Shown one piece after another: positions 5,230-8,657 of a stretch of DNA of 8,657 nt (the stretch's first letter is position 1; each line of letters opens with the position of its first letter). Under the pieces are notes generated by a model. It was not told where the DNA came from, made no database searches, and saw nothing but the letters and a program-made list of their open reading frames with translations. Origin of the DNA: Clostridiales bacterium (GTDB lineage: Bacteria > Bacillota > Clostridia > Oscillospirales > CAG-272); contig SFNW01000098.1 in NCBI GenBank assembly GCA_004554105.1, positions 1 through 8,657 on the forward strand, given 5' to 3'. The position numbers and the translations under genes were made by a program.

Positions 5230-6495
5230 TCACTGACGCCAACGACTGAACGGCTTGCCGCCTCGCAGCAGCGACTTATAGTAGAGAAACTCTTCTTCGC
5301 ACGACGTATTCTCCTCTATCATAGGCTGCAACGAGCGCGCAAGAGATGCCAGCGCAGCTCGCTTTTCGGCGATTTCAGGGTCGACGATTCGCCGCACTTC
5401 CGCTGTCGACGTCACGTCGAGGGCTGCATAGGCGGCATCAGTGATTTGCCTTACCGACGCATCAAAAGCGGCAACGTGGCGCTCGGCGAAGTCGCAATAG
5501 ATTTCTGCGGAAATGGCTCGTCGGCTGCGCTCAAACTCGGCATCGACACTGCTCCGGCACTGCCCGACAACGCTGTCGACAGTCTCCCGACGTCGCTCTG
5601 CGGCTATCCGCTCTGCCTCTGCCACCGAATCGAGTCGTGACGCGAGGCTCTCTACACGCACCGAAGCTTCATCGACGGCTTGTCGCATGTCGCTCGTCCG
5701 ACCGAGCGTCCACACAAACACGCCCGAAACGGCTGCCACGACTACAGCCGCCAATGCGGCTCGACGACGCCAATTGCGACGACTCCACGCCGTCTGCAGA
5801 TATTCCGCATTCCGGTAACGCCGACTGCGCTCGTCCGACATACACCGACGCCGAATCCGCTGATAGTTGCCGCCGAAAAGGTCTGCCATTATCACGCCCA
5901 ACGAATAGACGTCGCTGCGACTATCGATGTCGTCGGCACGCTCGAGCAACTCCGGCGAAGCATACCGACGTGTGCCGCCGAGCGTCCGCGTCAGGTAATG
6001 CGCCGCGTCGGCGGAATAGCCGAAATCGATGATTTTAACGTCGTTATTGATGCGCGTAATGAGTATATTTTCGGGCTTTAGGTCGTTATGAATTATCCCC
6101 GAACGATGGATATATGCCACAGCGTCAAGCAGTTGGCTGAATATGCGTCGGCGCGTTGCCGCGTCGGGATTCGTCGAGAGAAATCGGCGAAGGTCGGTGC
6201 CGTCGACATATTCCATCACGATAGCCGGACCGACCGGCAACGACGGCTCGTAGGTGAGCACTGTTGCCACGTGCTGATGCTGCATGCCGAGCGACAACTC
6301 ATATTCGCGCCGCAACGATGCCTCTTGCATTCCGTCGGCTGTCGCCGCGGTTTTCAGCATAAAATATTTGCCGCCGCGCACGGCACGATAGAGCCGCGAC
6401 CGACTCGTCGAGTGCATCAGCACGAAGTCGGTATATGCGCCGCTGTAGTCAACTCGCCCGCCGGGCATTTCGAATATTTCGCTTTCCTCTGACAT
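5230..6495 (-). CDS. Membrane-anchored Ser/Thr protein kinase-like protein
   Basis: This is a 421-residue Hanks-type kinase with one membrane helix. Kinase residues seen: K48 (YFMLK) for ATP; E64 (RREYEL), the likely helix-C partner; the catalytic loop IIHNDLKPEN (134-143) with D138, K140 and N143; DFG (157-159); YASPE (178-182) in place of APE; and SDVYSLG (194-200). Two oddities: the glycine-rich loop is replaced by HSTSRSRLY (28-36), and the usual HRD reads HND, which makes it a non-RD kinase. The C-lobe is short and ends near RSRRYRNAEYL (223-233). Arg-rich WSRRNWRRR (237-245) precedes a hydrophobic helix at about 246-264. The last 155 residues are charged and probably coiled-coil (AEAERIAAERRR), with no known domain recognised; by the positive-inside rule they lie outside the inner membrane. 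It is 13 bp downstream of the surface-protein gene and probably shares its transcript. Activity looks likely; substrate unknown. Confidence 0.85.
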   Translation of the reverse strand: MSEESEIFEMPGGRVDYSGAYTDFVLMHSTSRSRLYRAVRGGKYFMLKTAATADGMQEASLRREYELSLGMQHQHVATVLTYEPSLPVGPAIVMEYVDGTDLRRFLSTNPDAATRRRIFSQLLDAVAYIHRSGIIHNDLKPENILITRINNDVKIIDFGYSADAAHYLTRTLGGTRRYASPELLERADDIDSRSDVYSLGVIMADLFGGNYQRIRRRCMSDERSRRYRNAEYLQTAWSRRNWRRRAALAAVVVAAVSGVFVWTLGRTSDMRQAVDEASVRVESLASRLDSVAEAERIAAERRRETVDSVVGQCRSSVDAEFERSRRAISAEIYCDFAERHVAAFDASVRQITDAAYAALDVTSTAEVRRIVDPEIAEKRAALASLARSLQPMIEENTSCEEEFLYYKSLLRGGKPFSRWRQ

Positions 6496-6508
6496 ATATT
6501 ATATTTGT

Positions 6509-7003
6509 CTACAAAGCCATCTTACGGGCTGCACCGCGACGCGAAGGCGCAACGATGTAGATGCCACGCGGCAAATCGAGGTTGCGGCGAGCCTCGCTCC
6601 AGATGCGGTTGCGCAACGTCAGCACGCAGCGTCCGTCGAGGGTAAAAATGCTATAAGTGTCGGGCTCGCTGCCAAAAGCGTTGTCGGCGGCTGTGTCGAG
6701 AGGCAGTTGCTCAACGCCCGACGACTTGTCGAGAGTCTGGTTGCCGTCGCCGTTGATGAGCATTGTCTCGCTCACGTCGAAATCGTTGCCGCGGCGCGCG
6801 AGGAACTGCACCTCATACGTTTTCGCCGAATTGTAGTTAAAGTCGGCGGTATTGAGAGAACCCGATGCCACGCAATAGTCAACGCTCCAACCGGACTTCT
6901 TGTAGGTTGCTGTCCATTCGGTCCACTTATAGGTGCCCAATTCGCGAGCACGAATGACGTACGACCAAGCCGCCGCTTGATGCCCAACAGATACGGCGGC
7001 ACG
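6509..7003 (-). CDS. Surface protein, 3' part after a frameshift: C-terminal T9SS-like sorting domain
   Basis: This frame is open from 7036 (in-frame TAA at 7037-7039) to a TAG at 6509-6511. From about 7003 it reads as natural protein, RAAVSVGHQAAAWSYVIRAR, continuing the protein encoded to its right in another frame, so it is the tail of that protein, not a gene of its own. It has no convincing start; a TTG at 6940 exists but lies inside the fold. An Ig-like segment (YKWTEWTATYKKSG, then TYEVQFLARR) leads to a C-terminal domain, YSIFTLDGRCVLTL, then LPRGIYIV and a terminal RKMAL. That pattern (Asp-Gly-Arg turn, G-x-Y-I-V strand, basic end) matches type A sorting domains used by type IX secretion to export and anchor proteins at the cell surface. 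If the shift is real, the exported product would lack this domain. The kinase gene starts 13 bp further on. Confidence 0.7.
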   Translation of the reverse strand, partial: RAAVSVGHQAAAWSYVIRARELGTYKWTEWTATYKKSGWSVDYCVASGSLNTADFNYNSAKTYEVQFLARRGNDFDVSETMLINGDGNQTLDKSSGVEQLPLDTAADNAFGSEPDTYSIFTLDGRCVLTLRNRIWSEARRNLDLPRGIYIVAPSRRGAARKMAL

Positions 7004-8657
7004 TAGTCGCAGTTCGTCGTTGTCAGGTCGATATCTTTATTGCATTTCGTCGAGCCTTTATATTGGATGTACACGTTGTAGATCGACGGCGACGGATAGT
7101 TACAAGTAAAGTGGCAAAGTTTGCTGCCGGCATCGCAGTGGGCGGTGCCTAACTGAGCGCTCTGATAGCTGCCGAAAATTGCAACGTCGGAGGGATATAC
7201 ATTGTAGATTCCTGCGCGGAGGCGGAATGCGTTGGGCGACACGAAGTCGGGGTCGTCCATTACGTTTAACGGAAGTTTAACGACATCAATAGGGAAGTAC
7301 ATTTTCTCGCCGTTGCGCACGGTGTAGCCCTCGATATTCACTTTATAGTTGTTCGAAAGCAAATCTTTATTATTCACTCGCACGTCGGGATGCAAAGTGC
7401 CTATATAAGTTACGATATCGGTTTTCGAACCGTTGCTGTATAATCTATATGTATACAATCCATATTCATCCACGCCGCACTCGCGAAGTTCGTCGACGTT
7501 CATACAGCGATAACCGAGCCAGTCGATTCCGCGCGCCGTTTCGACGTATTCGGGCGAAATGTAGGGCGTTGTGACGCGCAAGGGTTCGGATTGCGCCGAG
7601 CCGCCGTTCCACGACACGATTGCAACAAGGTGATAGTAACTGTTTTCTCGCAAACTTTTCGTCACGAACGAGCCGTCCGGCTCCGGGTCATAGTCGGTCC
7701 ACTCGCCGGTTTCGCCGTCGCCGAGGCTATACGACAATCGTGCGCCGTCGAGACCGTCTGCCGTATATGTTGCATGCGCTTGCAGCGTGTTCCACCGCAA
7801 CAGGTCTTGCACGAGATTAAGCCCCAACGAGGGTGTTTTGAAGCGGCTGCGGGTCACGATGTTCGACCCGTTGTAGACGGTGTAGACGTATTCCATAGCC
7901 GGGCTGAGCCCTTTTGCCGTGGCGTATCCTCCGGCGGCAATAGTGACGGTAGTTGCGCTGCCGCCTGCTGCGGGCACTATGCTCGCTTTCAACGGTTTAG
8001 TCGTCGCCGAGTAGAACGACGCCGAGCCTTGGCAGGTCTTTACGCCGAAGCGGTTGAAGAAGGACATCGACGCACCGTCGGCGGCTATCGGCATCAGATA
8101 GTAGTTCGACGCATCGGCATTATACGTAGCGCCCCACGTGTTGGCTTCTGCAGCCGTGGCAGGTTTGTTAAGTTCGTTGCAATTGTTGCCTGTGATGCAA
8201 ATTGCTTCCTTATAGGTGGTTTGTCCCGATGCGCTCAACGTGCCGCTGTTCAGGCAGTTACCGAAGTCGGCATAGAATAAGATTGCGCCGATTCCGGCAG
8301 CCCATGCGCGGAATTTGACCGACGTATAGCTTGTAATGTTGCCCGTGTTCGTGCAGTTGAGCAGCAATGCTTGGCTGTCGCTTTTGCCCTCGAACTTTCC
8401 GGCAATACCTCCGGCGTAGGAGTCGAAAAATTTTTCCGAACTGAACACCGCGCCGCTGTTGGCACAGTTGGTCACGTCGGTCATATAGCATTCGCCGACG
8501 ATGCCGCCGACGTAGCACATGTTGTTGGTAACCTTTCCGGAATTGACACAAGCGTCGATACGCGCGTTGCCGCTTCTGCCCACGATACCGCCGGTGCGCT
8601 GATACACCTTTGTCGACGTAACGGTCTCCGATGTTAGCGTCGACGATACTTTTCCCG
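6772..8657 (-). CDS. GLUG-repeat / Ig-like surface protein, 5' part (cut by the window edge and frameshifted)
   Basis: The frame is open through the right edge, so the N-terminus and signal peptide are not visible; the first in-frame start-like codon, GTG at 8607, lies inside a repeat series. Numbering from there, four GLUG-type repeats occur at about 5-26, 32-54, 65-91 and 103-124, each with a core like GGIVG and then NC-x-NSG; the cysteine (C20, C48, C85, C118) is in the same place each time. GLUG repeats occur in secreted adhesins and glycan-linked proteins of gut Bacteroidales. About residues 200-535 form a series of beta-rich Ig/FN3-like segments (SYYHLVAIVSWNGG, then SEPLRVTTP). Sensible protein ends near TTTNCDYV, codons ending at 7000. 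After that the frame runs to a stop at 6772 through Arg/Ser/Pro-rich sequence unlike the rest, so the true product probably switches frame there. Function unknown beyond surface location. Confidence 0.75.
   Translation of the reverse strand, partial: GKVSSTLTSETVTSTKVYQRTGGIVGRSGNARIDACVNSGKVTNNMCYVGGIVGECYMTDVTNCANSGAVFSSEKFFDSYAGGIAGKFEGKSDSQALLLNCTNTGNITSYTSVKFRAWAAGIGAILFYADFGNCLNSGTLSASGQTTYKEAICITGNNCNELNKPATAAEANTWGATYNADASNYYLMPIAADGASMSFFNRFGVKTCQGSASFYSATTKPLKASIVPAAGGSATTVTIAAGGYATAKGLSPAMEYVYTVYNGSNIVTRSRFKTPSLGLNLVQDLLRWNTLQAHATYTADGLDGARLSYSLGDGETGEWTDYDPEPDGSFVTKSLRENSYYHLVAIVSWNGGSAQSEPLRVTTPYISPEYVETARGIDWLGYRCMNVDELRECGVDEYGLYTYRLYSNGSKTDIVTYIGTLHPDVRVNNKDLLSNNYKVNIEGYTVRNGEKMYFPIDVVKLPLNVMDDPDFVSPNAFRLRAGIYNVYPSDVAIFGSYQSAQLGTAHCDAGSKLCHFTCNYPSPSIYNVYIQYKGSTKCNKDIDLTTTNCDYVPPYLLGIKRRLGRTSFVLANWAPISGPNGQQPTRSPVGALTIAWHRVLSIPPTLTTIRRKRMRCSSSRAAATIST
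6993..7010 (-). other. Probable -1 frameshift (or sequencing error) in the surface-protein gene
   Basis: Upstream the protein reads TTTNCDYV; downstream, in the -1 frame, it reads RAAVSVGHQAAAWSY. Joining them near 7000-7003 restores one continuous beta-rich protein ending in a sorting domain. Loss of 4 bp from a tandem CGTG, or of a single base, would explain the shift. No X-XXY-YYZ slippery heptamer is visible here, which argues against programmed frameshifting. Confidence 0.65.

Noticed and set aside
6940..7042. Programmed -1 ribosomal frameshift in the surface-protein gene.
   Set aside because: No slippery heptamer or following hairpin was seen in the overlap window. Mutation or sequence error is simpler.

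Overview
The window looks like chromosomal DNA of a Bacteroidota member, most likely order Bacteroidales. Muribaculaceae-like is only a guess. The reasons are a Bacteroidetes-type promoter (TTG, 21-nt spacer, TAATTTTG) ahead of the prenyl synthase gene, AT-rich leaders without strong Shine-Dalgarno sites, a surface protein with GLUG repeats and a type IX secretion (T9SS)-like C-terminal domain, and hairpin-rich intergenic repeats.

Layout. 1-171 (+): the last 56 codons of the ribosome-assembly GTPase gene der. 172-770: a 599-bp gene-free island packed with repeats. It holds three tandem 38-bp units carrying a palindrome, an inverted fourth copy of that palindrome, two copies of a modular element (a shared 16-mer plus a CCCCA/TGGGG hairpin), and several hairpins with different stems but the same GGA-type tip. 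771-2341 (-): a two-gene operon, long-chain polyprenyl diphosphate synthase then ribonuclease HII, joined by a TAATG stop/start overlap. 2342-2458: a shared, divergent AT-rich promoter region. 2459-5224 (+): DNA polymerase I with an intact 5' nuclease and polymerase but a proofreading domain that has lost three of its four catalytic carboxylates. 5230-6495 (-): a membrane-anchored Ser/Thr kinase-like protein whose stop codon lies 5 bp from that of polA. 6509-8657 (-): a secreted GLUG-repeat / Ig-like protein gene that runs off the right edge and appears to carry a -1 frameshift near 7000-7003, which separates the ectodomain from its C-terminal sorting domain.

How they fit together. RNase HII and Pol I both act in removal and repair of RNA in DNA, and they lie back to back around one promoter region. 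The prenyl synthase probably supplies the menaquinone side chain. The surface-protein and kinase genes are 13 bp apart on one strand and probably co-transcribed, so a link between envelope and signalling is possible but unproven. I see no CRISPR array, tRNA, rRNA, transposase or phage gene. The least ordinary parts are the repeat island, the proofreading-deficient Pol I and the frameshifted surface protein.
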